From NCBI RefSeq assembly GCF_003994335.1, contig NZ_PNQZ01000005.1:62001-126000 (forward strand): a stretch of DNA of 64,000 nt, in the 5' to 3' direction. The notes under the pieces are model-generated. The model was given only the letters and a program-made list of their open reading frames with translations, had not been told where the DNA came from and did no database searches. How positions within the stretch are numbered: position 1 is the first letter of the stretch; each line of letters starts with the position of its first letter. Shown one piece after another: positions 7,478-16,675 of this stretch. Made by a program: the position numbers and the translations under genes. This DNA comes from Asaia sp. W19 (GTDB taxonomy: Bacteria > Pseudomonadota > Alphaproteobacteria > Acetobacterales > Acetobacteraceae).

Positions 7478-8854
7478 ATGGACATCATGGGTATTGATAA
7501 TTTTCCAGAACAGCTTCGCGCCGCGATCCAGCAGGGATTTCTGGCTCGGGAATTCGAAACCGGCCTGCATGCTCGGCTTGGGTTTCGAGCCATTGCCGAC
7601 CGGGAGGTTTTCCCCAACGCGATTGGCGAAACCCTGACCAAGACACGCAAAAGCCTCAAGGCGCCGGTCACGACGCCTCTACGCGCGTCGGGCAATACGA
7701 ATTTCGATAATGGGTTGTCGCCCAGCGGGTGGTCGGTGGAGCAATATACGCTTTCGATCAATCAGTATGGCGACACGATCGATTTGAACATGGTGACGAG
7801 CGGGATCGGGATCGCATCGCAGTTTCTGGCCAATGCCCAGACCAACGGAATGCAGGCGATGCAGTCTCTCGACCGGTTGGCGCGCGATGCCCTGTACGGT
7901 GGGGTGGCGGGGGGCGTGGGTGGCTATCTCGGCGGTAATACACGCGTGACGGCAACGGCAACGGCGAAGACGACCACGATTGCCGTAGATGATATCAGGG
8001 GCTTCCAGTTCGTCATCGTGTCCGGACAAGTGCGCGCTGTTGGGGCGTCATCCGGGATGACGGTAACGATCGGCAGCGGGGTTTATACCCTGCTTGGGGC
8101 TGCGGCCGACGCCGTGAATATTTCCACTGCGCCGGGGGGGATTTCGGGTCAGTTGACACTCTCCGCTTCCGTGCCGGTAACCGATGCAACGACGGGTAAT
8201 GCCGTGATCGCCTCGACTGCGCCTCTGGTGCTCCGGCCAAATGGCAAGCGGTCGACCGCCGATCTGCGCGCGAGTGATGGCGATACGCTTGGCATTCAGC
8301 ATGTGCTGGCGGGTGTTGCGACGTTGCGACGGAACAATGTTCCGATGATAGACGGCGCCTATAACTGCTATCTTGATGATCTGCAGTTGCTTTCATTGTT
8401 CCGTGATGCCGATTTCAAATATCTGTATCGCGGGGCTTACGGGTCGGAAGAATATCGTTCAGGGCAGGTCATCGAGTTGCTCGGTGTGCGTTTCGTGCCT
8501 ACAACCGAGGCGCCGCAGCAGGCCTCGCTCGGTGGCGGGCCGATTCACCGTGCGTTGCTTCTCGGGCAGGGAGCCCTGATTGAGGGCGATTGCGCATGCG
8601 CGGGTCACACAGATATTCCCGACGCAGAGCGTGCGCTGATCGAGATGATTGACGGGGTGGCGATGGTGACCCGTGAGCCGCTTGATCGGCTCAAGCAGAT
8701 CATTGCGCAATCCTGGTACTGGATTGGCGGTTTTGCCCTGCCGACCGATGTCACGGCGGATGTGACGATCATTCCGACAGCGACGAATGCGTATCTCAAG
8801 CGCGGTGTCGTGATCGAAAGTCTTGGCACGGATGCTGCCGCTCTCGGGCGCTGA
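7478..8854 (+). CDS. Major capsid protein
   Basis: A 458-residue HK97-fold candidate, identified mainly by position and by the segments STADLRASDGDTLGIQH, YNCYLDDLQLLSLFRDADF and VTREPLDRLKQIIAQSWYW, which resemble phage major capsid proteins of the N4-gp56 style. Residues of about 150-260 are Thr/Ala/Val rich and look like an inserted beta domain, probably surface exposed. The end is intact. The start codon could be ATG 7478 or ATG 7487. Confidence 0.8.
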   Translation: MDIMGIDNFPEQLRAAIQQGFLAREFETGLHARLGFRAIADREVFPNAIGETLTKTRKSLKAPVTTPLRASGNTNFDNGLSPSGWSVEQYTLSINQYGDTIDLNMVTSGIGIASQFLANAQTNGMQAMQSLDRLARDALYGGVAGGVGGYLGGNTRVTATATAKTTTIAVDDIRGFQFVIVSGQVRAVGASSGMTVTIGSGVYTLLGAAADAVNISTAPGGISGQLTLSASVPVTDATTGNAVIASTAPLVLRPNGKRSTADLRASDGDTLGIQHVLAGVATLRRNNVPMIDGAYNCYLDDLQLLSLFRDADFKYLYRGAYGSEEYRSGQVIELLGVRFVPTTEAPQQASLGGGPIHRALLLGQGALIEGDCACAGHTDIPDAERALIEMIDGVAMVTREPLDRLKQIIAQSWYWIGGFALPTDVTADVTIIPTATNAYLKRGVVIESLGTDAAALGR

Positions 8855-8858
8855 CTGA

Positions 8859-9281
8859 ATGACCGGGGATCTGTGGGTAGGCGGCTCCTGCGGGCCGGTT
8901 TCCGATAACGTGTTCGATGATGAAGAGAAGTCGGAAATCAGACGGTTTTGCGGCTATGCGGCGTTGGGGGACATTACCACGGGACAAAGCTCCTGGCGCT
9001 TTTTTCAGTCGGCGGGAACCCTTGAATGGCGTCTCAACACGCTGTCGGAGCCCGAGCGCAGGCGTGCCCGGTGTTTTCTGGCAACTCTGGCGCAGATGGA
9101 AAGTGCGCTTTTGGAAGCCTCAGAGACGCTCGATACAGCGCGTGCTGCGGTCTGGACGCGGAACACGCGTGAGCTTGCAGAGCGCGTCAGACTGCTCAGT
9201 TGGTGGCGCCGCCGTTTGTGCAGTTTTCTCGGTGTGGCACCCGGATCTGACCTAAGCGATCCAGCATCAGTCATCATGTGA
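8859..9281 (+). CDS. Putative head-completion / connector protein
   Basis: A 140-residue protein directly after the capsid gene. It has a helical pattern (EIRRFCGYAALG, then a long helix through SEPERRRARCFLATLAQMESALLEASETLDTA). The position is that of head-tail adaptor or completion proteins; sequence alone does not prove it. Six cysteines or so and two WW/W clusters are notable. Confidence 0.55.
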   Translation: MTGDLWVGGSCGPVSDNVFDDEEKSEIRRFCGYAALGDITTGQSSWRFFQSAGTLEWRLNTLSEPERRRARCFLATLAQMESALLEASETLDTARAAVWTRNTRELAERVRLLSWWRRRLCSFLGVAPGSDLSDPASVIM

Positions 9282-9346
9282 TCAAAAAAGCCGCTCTACC
9301 CTGCGCCTCGTGGTTTTCCGAGCATCATGGAACAAGAAGAGGGTAA

Positions 9347-9943
9347 ATGCCGATGCGCAATTTGCAGCAGCCGGTTGAGACTGGTTTTGCCAAGGCCGCG
9401 CGTCGGCTTGGATCTAGGGCAGATCATTATCGGATACTCGATCCACTCCTTCCGCTCGGGAATAAAATTGGGACGACGCATATCTGCTTCGATGCAGAGG
9501 CGGGGTTTCAGATGCACAGGCCGCGCATGTGGGGGAATCCTATGGCCTACGCGCTTTGCGATGCGCGTGGATTGTGCATTGGCGATCTTTTCCGGCAGGG
9601 GAAGGTATTCCATTTCGTATCTGCAATGGAGGCCTGTCGTCCGCCGCTATGCGTTGCTTGCAGCGCCCAGATTTCGGTTTCGGGGATGCGGGGAGCGCCA
9701 AGACTTCTGGTTGACGGTTGTCCTGCCAGTCTGGTCTTGGCGGGTAAAGGGGAGGATCGGCATAGCGGTATGCCGGGTGCTGTACGCGCCGGAAGCTACA
9801 TGATGCATATGCCGGTTCTGCCAGGATTTTGCCTGATGCCGTATATGCAGGTCACGGATGACCATGCATTCCGTTATCTTGTTGAGTCGGTCGAGCTGTC
9901 AGCGCACGGTATTCGTGCTCTGTTGTCGTTGCAGCAGGTCTGA
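9347..9943 (+). CDS. Structural protein of unknown function (neck region)
   Basis: A 198-residue protein from ATG 9347. It contains GDLFRQGKVFHFVSAMEACRPP, reminiscent of small phage neck proteins with an SH3-like fold, followed by glycine-rich strands. Co-oriented between connector-like and sheath genes, with 65 bp before it holding no other gene. Role inferred from position only. Confidence 0.5.
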   Translation: MPMRNLQQPVETGFAKAARRLGSRADHYRILDPLLPLGNKIGTTHICFDAEAGFQMHRPRMWGNPMAYALCDARGLCIGDLFRQGKVFHFVSAMEACRPPLCVACSAQISVSGMRGAPRLLVDGCPASLVLAGKGEDRHSGMPGAVRAGSYMMHMPVLPGFCLMPYMQVTDDHAFRYLVESVELSAHGIRALLSLQQV

Positions 9944-9945
9944 CC

Positions 9946-10914
9946 GTGGCGGGCTTCAAGGGGGTGGCCTCCGCGCTCGCGCTTTGTTGTGCCAGTCGTT
10001 TCGCTGCCTTACGCACAAATTCGATATTGCTGTCGAAGCCAGAGATCATATTCCGTGCCGGGCCATTAATGCCCTCCGATTTGTTTACCTCGCCTTCTCT
10101 GCGCGAGACCGTCAGTTATGTGACGGTCTCACCTGTCTCCGGGACGTGTCAGTCCTTGCCGGTTCCTCTTGGAGAGGAATGGCTGGAAACCATGCATGTT
10201 CCTCCTGCGATATCCGTTGAGATCGAGCCGCAGAAAGTTTTGATCAGGCTGGATATGACCCGGGATATTCTTGGCATTGCCATGCTTCTCTGGGAACGAG
10301 GCGATGGTCTGGCCGTCTCGGCCCGTCACGTTGTGCAGTCGGGGGAGACGCCATCATCGGTTGTGCGCAGCCTTGCGGTTCAGATGCCGGGTGCGGTCTG
10401 CGAGGAGGCTGCGATTCTGGTTCCTGACGGTCGTATCAAGGCGGTAACAGGGGGATATGGCCGATCAAGTCGGCTGCTGATGCGGCAGAGTGCGGCATTC
10501 AGGATCTCCCTCTGGACGACCGACTGGGGTTTGCGCGCGGAACTTGGTGATCTGCTCACAACCCAGCTCCTTCCAGTGGACTGGCTGGATCTCGCCGATG
10601 GACGCCGGGCACAGATATTTTACGAAGGCGAGGCAGATCAGGACGCCGGGCAGACGCAGTTGCTGTTTCGACGTGATGTGTCTGTGAAGGTCATTTTTGA
10701 TCGATACCAGTCGATCTGGTCGCCTCAGATGGTGACGGGGGGGGGATGGTTGGCTCTGGCCAGCAGTCGACATGCATTCGGCGTGGCTCCTGACGAGATG
10801 ACAGGAGAGATTCCTCTGGCAGCGCTCGAAGAGATCGCGGCCATCCGGGATGTGCCCAGTTCATACCGAGGCTGGACTCTTGATTGCGATGGGACAGTGC
10901 AAGCCCTGCCTTAG
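9946..10914 (+). CDS. Structural protein of unknown function upstream of sheath
   Basis: Up to 322 residues from GTG 9946, two bases after the previous stop; ATG 10069 is an alternative start that would remove a Cys/Ala-rich N-terminus. Beta-rich with no recognised domain. The first half may be a tail-terminator-like part and the second half (FRISLWTTDWGLRAELGDLL) resembles phage completion proteins that cap tails. Function unproven. Confidence 0.5.
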   Translation: MAGFKGVASALALCCASRFAALRTNSILLSKPEIIFRAGPLMPSDLFTSPSLRETVSYVTVSPVSGTCQSLPVPLGEEWLETMHVPPAISVEIEPQKVLIRLDMTRDILGIAMLLWERGDGLAVSARHVVQSGETPSSVVRSLAVQMPGAVCEEAAILVPDGRIKAVTGGYGRSSRLLMRQSAAFRISLWTTDWGLRAELGDLLTTQLLPVDWLDLADGRRAQIFYEGEADQDAGQTQLLFRRDVSVKVIFDRYQSIWSPQMVTGGGWLALASSRHAFGVAPDEMTGEIPLAALEEIAAIRDVPSSYRGWTLDCDGTVQALP

Positions 10915-10952
10915 GCCGTTCAGGCCATTTTCAAAAAACTGAAGGATCATTC

Positions 10953-12443
10953 ATGCCACAACTCATACAGAGTGGTGCCCTGAACACGGCCGCACTGCCG
11001 GTGCCCGATCTGTATATCCAGATCGCGCAGCCTGAGACACTGCTGGTCTCGAGCAGTACTACGTCTTTACTTGGCATCATCGGGACCGCCTCATGGGGGC
11101 CGGTCGATGTGCCGAGCGTGATTGGCAGTGTCGGCCAGTGTCGTGAAGTCTTTGGGGGTAAACGGGCCTGGGGATCCAACCTGAGCGTTGCTGTCGATGT
11201 GGCCGTTCATCAGGGTGCGAGTCAGTTCTGCCTTGTGCGCGTGACGGATGACACGGACAGCGCCGCGCAGGCCATGCTGGGCGCCGTCAGGATTCGGGCG
11301 CGATATACCGGTTCTGCCGGAAACGGATTGAAAATTAGTCTGACGAAGCAAAGCTATCGAGATGGTATCTTCATTCTCAGCATCGCCCATGAGGAACTGG
11401 GATCCACCACCTATAGCGGGGTCGACTGGGCTGATTTGCAAAAGGCGGTCAGCAGGGATGTGCGAGCACTGGTGCTCGTTGAAATGCCGGATGACACCGT
11501 GGCGGTGGAGACAGGATCTGTACAGCTCGCTGGCGGGACAGATGGCGCAGAGCCTGCAGCAGCCCGCTTCGTCGGCGTCAGCGAGAGCAAGACCGGGCTT
11601 TATGCGCTGACCTCCCAGGGATGCAGTCTTGCAACCCTCGCTGGTGTAGGTGACACGCTTCCCATGGCGGCGATGCTTGCCTTTGGACAAAGCGAAGGGG
11701 TCTATATGATCGCCGCAGGACCGCGGGGAGAAACTCTGGCGCAGGCGGTACAAAGCAAGACGGCGCTGGGTCTATGGTCGCATGCTCTCAAATATATGCA
11801 TGGCGATTGGCTCTGGTGGAATGACGATACGCTTGGTCTGCAATTGGTCAGTCCCGCCCTTTTTGCTGCGGGCAAGCTCGCGGCTCTTTCGCCCGAGCAA
11901 TCAGGGCTGAACAAGCCCCTGACCGGAATCGTGGGAAGTCAGAAAAACGGTTTCGAAGCGACCCGATTTGGCTACAGCATGGCCGAATTGGCCCTGCTGG
12001 TCGAGAATGGCATTGATGTCATCTGTAATCCCTCGCCGGGGGGGACGTATTGGGCGATCCGGGCTGGGCATAACACGTCCCTGAATAGCGCGATTCAAAG
12101 CGATGCCTATACGCGGCTGACGAATTACCTCGCCCGGGCGCTCGAGGGGACCATGGGGCAGTATGTAGGAAGCGTGATCAATGACACGCTGTTTGGCAAC
12201 ATACGGGCGTCCATTCTGGGCTTCCTGTCAAACCTGCTCTCGCAAGGTATTCTAGGAGTTACTGGGGGCGTCTTGCCCTATACAGTGTTGTGCGACAGTT
12301 CGAATAATCCGATTGAACGGATCGCGACCGGCTATGTCCAGGCAGATGTGCAGGTCCGCTATCAGGGGATCAACGAGAAATTCATTATCAATCTACAGGG
12401 CGGTGCTTCTGTGAGCGTCAGCACTGTCAGTGGGAGCGTCTGA
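10953..12443 (+). CDS. Contractile tail sheath protein
   Basis: Forms the outer contractile cylinder of a myovirus-type tail. The 496-residue product starts at ATG 10953, preceded by GAAGGA. It shows N-terminal TSLLGIIGTASWGPVDVPS, the VEMPDDTVAVETG region, and the C-terminal segment DVQVRYQGINEKFIINLQGG typical of sheath subunits. Length is normal (400-500). A longer upstream frame (from 10884) overlaps the preceding gene. Its presence shows the tail is contractile, unlike the siphovirus-like Rhodobacter GTA. Confidence 0.9.
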   Translation: MPQLIQSGALNTAALPVPDLYIQIAQPETLLVSSSTTSLLGIIGTASWGPVDVPSVIGSVGQCREVFGGKRAWGSNLSVAVDVAVHQGASQFCLVRVTDDTDSAAQAMLGAVRIRARYTGSAGNGLKISLTKQSYRDGIFILSIAHEELGSTTYSGVDWADLQKAVSRDVRALVLVEMPDDTVAVETGSVQLAGGTDGAEPAAARFVGVSESKTGLYALTSQGCSLATLAGVGDTLPMAAMLAFGQSEGVYMIAAGPRGETLAQAVQSKTALGLWSHALKYMHGDWLWWNDDTLGLQLVSPALFAAGKLAALSPEQSGLNKPLTGIVGSQKNGFEATRFGYSMAELALLVENGIDVICNPSPGGTYWAIRAGHNTSLNSAIQSDAYTRLTNYLARALEGTMGQYVGSVINDTLFGNIRASILGFLSNLLSQGILGVTGGVLPYTVLCDSSNNPIERIATGYVQADVQVRYQGINEKFIINLQGGASVSVSTVSGSV

Positions 12444-12446
12444 CCC

Positions 12447-12872
12447 ATGCCCAATCCCTATAGTATTGGCCGGGATTGCCGGATTACGCTTTTGTGGAAT
12501 GGGTCGCGTATCGATTTGCGTGACGTGACAGGGTTCCAGTCCGAACAACACACGATCATCCAGCGCGCTACACCGCTCAATGGATTGCCTGTGGAGTTCA
12601 ATACCCCAAGCGGCTGGCGCGGCGTATTCACAATTGCACGTGCCAACGCCAATCTTGATAGTCTGGTGGCAGCGATCGAGGCGGCTTTCTGGAATGCTGG
12701 AAGCATCGGCAGCGGTACACTCTATCAGTATATCCGTGAGCCAGACGGCGGCACGACGACCTGGGAATATACCGGTGTATCGCTCTCACTGAAGACGGAT
12801 CGCTGGCAGGCTGAAGGCATGATCCATCAGCATGTGCAGTTCTATGCCTCATTACGGAGCAAGATTTCATGA
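12447..12872 (+). CDS. Tail tube protein
   Basis: Inner tail tube subunit of 141 residues, immediately after the sheath gene as in most contractile phages. N-terminal NPYSIGRDCRITLLWNG and FNTPSGWRGVFTIARANANLDSL fit small tube proteins. It overlaps the next gene by 4 bp (ATGA). Confidence 0.82.
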   Translation: MPNPYSIGRDCRITLLWNGSRIDLRDVTGFQSEQHTIIQRATPLNGLPVEFNTPSGWRGVFTIARANANLDSLVAAIEAAFWNAGSIGSGTLYQYIREPDGGTTTWEYTGVSLSLKTDRWQAEGMIHQHVQFYASLRSKIS

Positions 12873-13192
12873 CGGGACTGCCTGATGAGGTAGAACTTGG
12901 CTCGGGTCGCAGTCTCACCCTGCGTGAACTTGACCCCGGCGACATGCTGGATCTGATTGAGGCTGGCGGAAGCGCTGTATCGGGAGCGGCGGCATCTGCC
13001 TGGCTGTCCTATGCGCAGATGATTTGCACTGTACGTGCGGTCAATGGTGTGCCGGTCCAGATGCCAGCCAGCAAGGATGAAGTACGAGACCTGGCAAGGC
13101 GGATCGGCAATGAGGGGGTCATGGCGCTCCAACCTCTCTTTTTTCCCTCCCCTGAACAGGAGGACGTGATGGTGGACACCGCAAAAAACTGA
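12869..13192 (+). CDS. Tail assembly chaperone, short product (gpG/gpE-like)
   Basis: A 107-residue zero-frame product that starts by overlapping the tube stop. It contains LPDEVELGSGRSLTLRELDPGDMLDLIE, a pattern seen in phage tail assembly chaperones. It ends at TGA 13190-13192 right after a slippery A AAA AAC heptamer, so a fraction of ribosomes should continue in the -1 frame. Such chaperones coat the tape measure during tail assembly and are not in the finished particle. Confidence 0.8.
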   Translation: MTGLPDEVELGSGRSLTLRELDPGDMLDLIEAGGSAVSGAAASAWLSYAQMICTVRAVNGVPVQMPASKDEVRDLARRIGNEGVMALQPLFFPSPEQEDVMVDTAKN

Positions 13193-13359
13193 GCGGGCAC
13201 CCGGTTTTCAGAGAGATTCTCTATCTGCTGAAGAACGGTGTGCCGTGGTCAGTTATCACCGGCTGGTCGCGTGCACGGCGGGTGGCGGCCTGTGTTGTGC
13301 TTGCGGAACAGGATGGGTTTTCCTTCGACTGGGAGCATTTTTCCTATCGGCGGGAGTAG
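12869..13359 (+). CDS. Frameshifted tail assembly chaperone (gpGT/E+E'-like fusion)
   Basis: A -1 shift at 13183-13189 joins the 107-residue chaperone to a 56-codon extension read from CTG 13189 to TAG 13357-13359, giving about 163 residues. The extension reads LSGHPVFREILYLLKNGVPW then VITGWSRARRVAACVVLAEQ and ends in DWEHFSYRRE, which looks exactly like the T-domain of frameshifted chaperones (helical, W-containing, following PW/SRARR). The extension has no start codon of its own. The tape-measure-position gene starts directly after it. Conserved frameshift products at this locus are established for lambda, P2 and Mu-like phages; the site here is read directly from the sequence. Confidence 0.8.
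13183..13189 (+). promoter_or_regulatory. Programmed -1 ribosomal frameshift site A AAA AAC
   Basis: The heptamer is in the correct X XXY YYZ phase relative to the chaperone frame (gca aaa aac tga), one codon before the zero-frame stop. After slippage the -1 frame stays open for 56 codons with a convincing T-domain. Confidence 0.8.
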
Positions 13360-14445
13360 GTGCGTATGATCCTTATAGAGAGTCCAGCACGGCCTTTTCC
13401 CTTTTCTGGGCGCAGGGATGCGAGGTGGATTGCGACGATGACGGCACGGCGATGGGTTGGTTCGTTCGTGCCACCATATCGCCTGGGCGTCGGAAATCGC
13501 CGAAAAGGAATTGAGAAGTCGGGAGAGCTAGGCTCTATAGATGAGCATGCTGTTCTCGGCGGCTTTGATTCCACTCACCTCCCGGTGGATACAGCTGCCA
13601 GCAAAGTGACGCGCGCACTCAGAGTTCACAATGTCGGGCTGGCGCTGCCGTGGCTCGGAGGTGACCGGCGGGGAGTATGGCGCGCTGCAGGCAGTCCAGT
13701 CTCGGCTAACACGGCCCGTTCGACGACCGTCGACCTGCTTGATGAAAGATCGAATACTCGTGCTTCGAAGAACGCACCGGGAAGGATGCGGCCAAGCTGG
13801 GCTCCTGTCATTGATTTCCTGAAAAGACAGGTCGTCTCGGGTAGCGACGCGAATGATGTTGCTTCGGGTATCGTCGACAGTCTCGCTGCAAGGGGGGCGT
13901 CTGCACGCGAGCCTTCAAGAGGCGCGATCGAGGGGCTTCGGCATCTCATGTTTCTAGGACATCGCGCCCAGTCTAGCGATTATTCGGGCGTAGGCGTGGG
14001 GATAGCAGAGACCACGCCCTCAAGATCACTCGTGGCGCCAAACATCCTCTCTGCTGTGAAGCGAGGCGTGGAAAAGACCGAGCACCTAACGCGATCTATT
14101 CAGCGTCCCGACTTGCTGATCGTCCGACAGGGATATTCTGCAACAGGTCGTAGCGCGGGCTCAAAGGGTAGAGGATGCGCATCAGCGGTGCCTGATTTCA
14201 TCGCTGCTGCGCGACAGGCGCGCCGTACATCAGCGAGGGAGTTTGCCATCGGCGGGGGCGCTGTCTCTGTCGATGACGGCCAGGGGGGGCGGGAGAGCGC
14301 CCTGCCATATTCCGGCGCGGATTTTGCTGCGTCTGACCGATGGTCCTTTTCACTGGCCAGCGAAAGCGGATTGCGTGCACGAAGCGCGAGCGTGGATGAG
14401 ATCGCTGTGCCGCAATATCCAAATATGAGCTTCGGTTTTGTGTAG
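13360..14445 (+). CDS. Protein in tape-measure position, unrecognised and short
   Basis: Frame of 361 codons from GTG 13360 (or ATG 13366), directly after the chaperone fusion where a tape-measure gene is expected. The sequence is Arg/Ser/Gly/Ala rich, with few long hydrophobic or coiled-coil helices, and does not look like a standard tape measure. If it does set length, about 1.5 angstrom per residue would give a tail near 50 nm. Codon and residue usage differ from the neighbouring genes, so a diverged or partly eroded gene is possible. Confidence 0.5.
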   Translation: MRMILIESPARPFPFSGRRDARWIATMTARRWVGSFVPPYRLGVGNRRKGIEKSGELGSIDEHAVLGGFDSTHLPVDTAASKVTRALRVHNVGLALPWLGGDRRGVWRAAGSPVSANTARSTTVDLLDERSNTRASKNAPGRMRPSWAPVIDFLKRQVVSGSDANDVASGIVDSLAARGASAREPSRGAIEGLRHLMFLGHRAQSSDYSGVGVGIAETTPSRSLVAPNILSAVKRGVEKTEHLTRSIQRPDLLIVRQGYSATGRSAGSKGRGCASAVPDFIAAARQARRTSAREFAIGGGAVSVDDGQGGRESALPYSGADFAASDRWSFSLASESGLRARSASVDEIAVPQYPNMSFGFV

Positions 14446-14457
14446 CAGGATGCAGAA

Positions 14458-15345
14458 ATGGGATTATCGTTGCTTGAGGTCGAAAACGCCCTTGGGGCGA
14501 TAGGCCAGCTCGACAGGGCGGCCCCTGTGCTTTTGGGGGATATGGTTCTGAGCGGGCCTGAAGTGCCTGATCAACTGATCATAGGAGGGCGGCAACTGCT
14601 CGTCATCCATCGGTTGCTTGGCGGCGGCAGGGTGATTGACTCCGTCGGCAATGATCCGGCCCGATTGATCCTGACAGGTCGGTTCGTGGGGCCTCTTGCG
14701 ACGACGCGCGCGCGCCGTATGGAGGCGATGCGGGAGGCCGCGCAGGTTCTCTCTTTTTCGCTGGCTGATCTGGCGGCACGCGTCTGGATCGCGGAATTTT
14801 CCTGGTCCTATCAGGCGCGAGGCACAATCTGTCCTTATCGCCTGGTGCTGGAACGAGAGGCTCTTCCTGCGGTCCCTGTCCCCGGGATGGCCGATCAAGT
14901 GGACACGGCCATGCTCTCGGGGCTGGGAACCATATCCGGGCTTTTGGGAGAGATGGCGGAGGCAGGATGGATCGGGACGGCTATGATCACGTCTCTGACC
15001 GGCCAGATCATGCCCGTCGCAAAGAGTCTGGGAGTGACCGGGGCCGTTGCGGATGCACAGAACGCGCTCGGTAAGGCGAGTGCCCTCTGGCAGAGCGCGA
15101 TGAATACCGCTCGATTGACGTCCGTCTTGGATCAGACCGGGTCGTCTCTTTCTGTGGCGGCGAGTGATCTGGCTCAAGCACGCGATGACGCGGAGAGTGT
15201 TCTGGACCGTACCACGATCAGTTCCTCTGCGGATCTGCTGACGATGGCGCAGAATTCCGGCCTGTCAACGCTGAGCGTTGAGGCTGGGAGCCATGTAACG
15301 CGCTCCCGGGCTTTGATCGGAGAGGCTCTGACCGCGAATTTCTGA
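14458..15345 (+). CDS. Tail/baseplate protein, gpU/DNA-circulation-like N-terminus
   Basis: A 295-residue protein. The first 130 residues (PDQLIIGGRQLLVIHRLLGG, DPARLILTGRFVGPLATTRARRMEAMREA, FSWSYQARGTICPYRLVLERE) resemble small P2 gpU / Mu gp43-type tail proteins. The rest is helical and Ala/Ser rich. It lies between the tape-measure slot and the LysM gene, which fits a tail-tip or baseplate-proximal role. Confidence 0.65.
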   Translation: MGLSLLEVENALGAIGQLDRAAPVLLGDMVLSGPEVPDQLIIGGRQLLVIHRLLGGGRVIDSVGNDPARLILTGRFVGPLATTRARRMEAMREAAQVLSFSLADLAARVWIAEFSWSYQARGTICPYRLVLEREALPAVPVPGMADQVDTAMLSGLGTISGLLGEMAEAGWIGTAMITSLTGQIMPVAKSLGVTGAVADAQNALGKASALWQSAMNTARLTSVLDQTGSSLSVAASDLAQARDDAESVLDRTTISSSADLLTMAQNSGLSTLSVEAGSHVTRSRALIGEALTANF

Positions 15346-15399
15346 TCCTGAACATAAGATTAGGGTCATTTCTGCAAGCAAAGCGAGAGAGGACGCGAA

Positions 15400-15600
15400 A
15401 TGCGCGTACAAATCACGTCGGACGATGTTTCTCTCTACCACTTGGCTGTCAGGTATCTTGGAAATGCGATGCATTGGTGGCGCATCGCCGAGAAAAACGG
15501 GTTGTCAGATCCGGATCTGAGCGCGTTCGACGTGCCGGTCATGCTCGTGATTCCAGATCGAGACAGCGGAGATGACGGGTCAGGAGTGCCGTCCAGATGA
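15400..15600 (+). CDS. LysM-type tail protein (gpX-like)
   Basis: A 66-residue protein dominated by one LysM-like unit: LYHLAVRYLGNAMHWWRIAEKNGL and LVIPD, the P2 gpX pattern. Gene X normally precedes the baseplate hub, as here; it overlaps the next gene by 4 bp (ATGA). Confidence 0.82.
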   Translation: MRVQITSDDVSLYHLAVRYLGNAMHWWRIAEKNGLSDPDLSAFDVPVMLVIPDRDSGDDGSGVPSR

Positions 15601-16664
15601 CAAGCGCGATGCGCGTGTGGAAGCCGCGTCTCCTGATCGATGGCGAGCGGCAGGACGGGGTCGAGGTATGCAGTTTTCATATTGAATGCACCCGGTATGA
15701 GCGCTGTGACACCGCACGTATCAGGGTGTCAGTACGAGATAAGCCGACGATATACGCGTTTTTCGAAAGTCGGAGCGGTTTAAATCGTCCAGAAATCTGC
15801 CTGCAGATGGCCCATGATGCAAGTGGCGGTACCAACTGGCAAACGGTGTTCCATGGTGTGCTGGATGCGGTAGGACAGGCAGATGGATCGTCTCTTTTGG
15901 AGTTGGAATGCCGGGATTACATGGCGTCCCTGCTCGATACGCGTATCGCCTCGTCGTGGGCTAATCAGACGGCGCTGGATATTGTTCGGGAAGCGGTAAT
16001 CTCGGCAGGCCTTGGCTTTGAGAGTGATCCGTCCATTACCAATGTCGGGCCATATTGCGGTCAATTCTGGCAGTTGGAGCATCGGCGTCTGGCCTCGACC
16101 ACGCAGAACCGATATCAGACCGCTTTTGATCTCGCGTACTCCCTCGCGCGGGATCACGGGTTCGAATGTCATGCGCAGGGGAAAACTGTGAAATTGCACC
16201 GCCCCTACGCCGCAGGCGAGGGCGGCATGCGCGTATTTTCGCCTGCCGGAGTGACGATACGGTCCTTTCGGCGGGACTTGGGGCTCACGGGCGATGTTGT
16301 TGTGGGCGTGTATTCCTGGGATTCACGCCAGCGGGCGAGAAGCGCGATCTATTATGACGGTGAGCGGTATTCGACCGACGCGCCGCGCTCCGGTGCCGCA
16401 CTCTATACTTTTCGTGCCCCCGGTCAGCGTATGGACGATATCAGGCGACTGGCACGCGGCAAATATGCACGTATCGTTTCGCATGCTCTCGAAGCGCGCG
16501 TGACGCTTCCAGCCATAGCGGGTCTGGGGCCGCGTCATTTCATGACGCTGCGTGAGGGGCCTTTTGCCCAGCCACTGACACTCGCGATAGATTCCGTTGT
16601 GCATCTTTGTGATCCCGTAATGGGGTATCGACAGGAGGTAGTGTTGCGGGACCGCGTATTCTGA
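15597..16664 (+). CDS. Baseplate hub protein, phage late control gpD-like
   Basis: Hub protein at the base of the tail tube (P2 gpD, Mu gp44, T4 gp27 family). The 355 residues show the N-terminal VWKPRLLIDGERQDGV, a central FELAYSLARDHGFE-like region with LAYSLARDHGFECHAQGKTVKLHRP, and a C-terminal MTLREGPFAQPLTLAIDSVVH domain. Length is normal. Translationally coupled to the LysM gene. Confidence 0.85.
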   Translation: MTSAMRVWKPRLLIDGERQDGVEVCSFHIECTRYERCDTARIRVSVRDKPTIYAFFESRSGLNRPEICLQMAHDASGGTNWQTVFHGVLDAVGQADGSSLLELECRDYMASLLDTRIASSWANQTALDIVREAVISAGLGFESDPSITNVGPYCGQFWQLEHRRLASTTQNRYQTAFDLAYSLARDHGFECHAQGKTVKLHRPYAAGEGGMRVFSPAGVTIRSFRRDLGLTGDVVVGVYSWDSRQRARSAIYYDGERYSTDAPRSGAALYTFRAPGQRMDDIRRLARGKYARIVSHALEARVTLPAIAGLGPRHFMTLREGPFAQPLTLAIDSVVHLCDPVMGYRQEVVLRDRVF

Positions 16665-16675
16665 GAGGAAGAGGA

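Noticed and set aside
10884-10952. Longer sheath N-terminus
   Set aside because: Overlaps the preceding gene; ATG 10953 has a Shine-Dalgarno and a sheath-like start.
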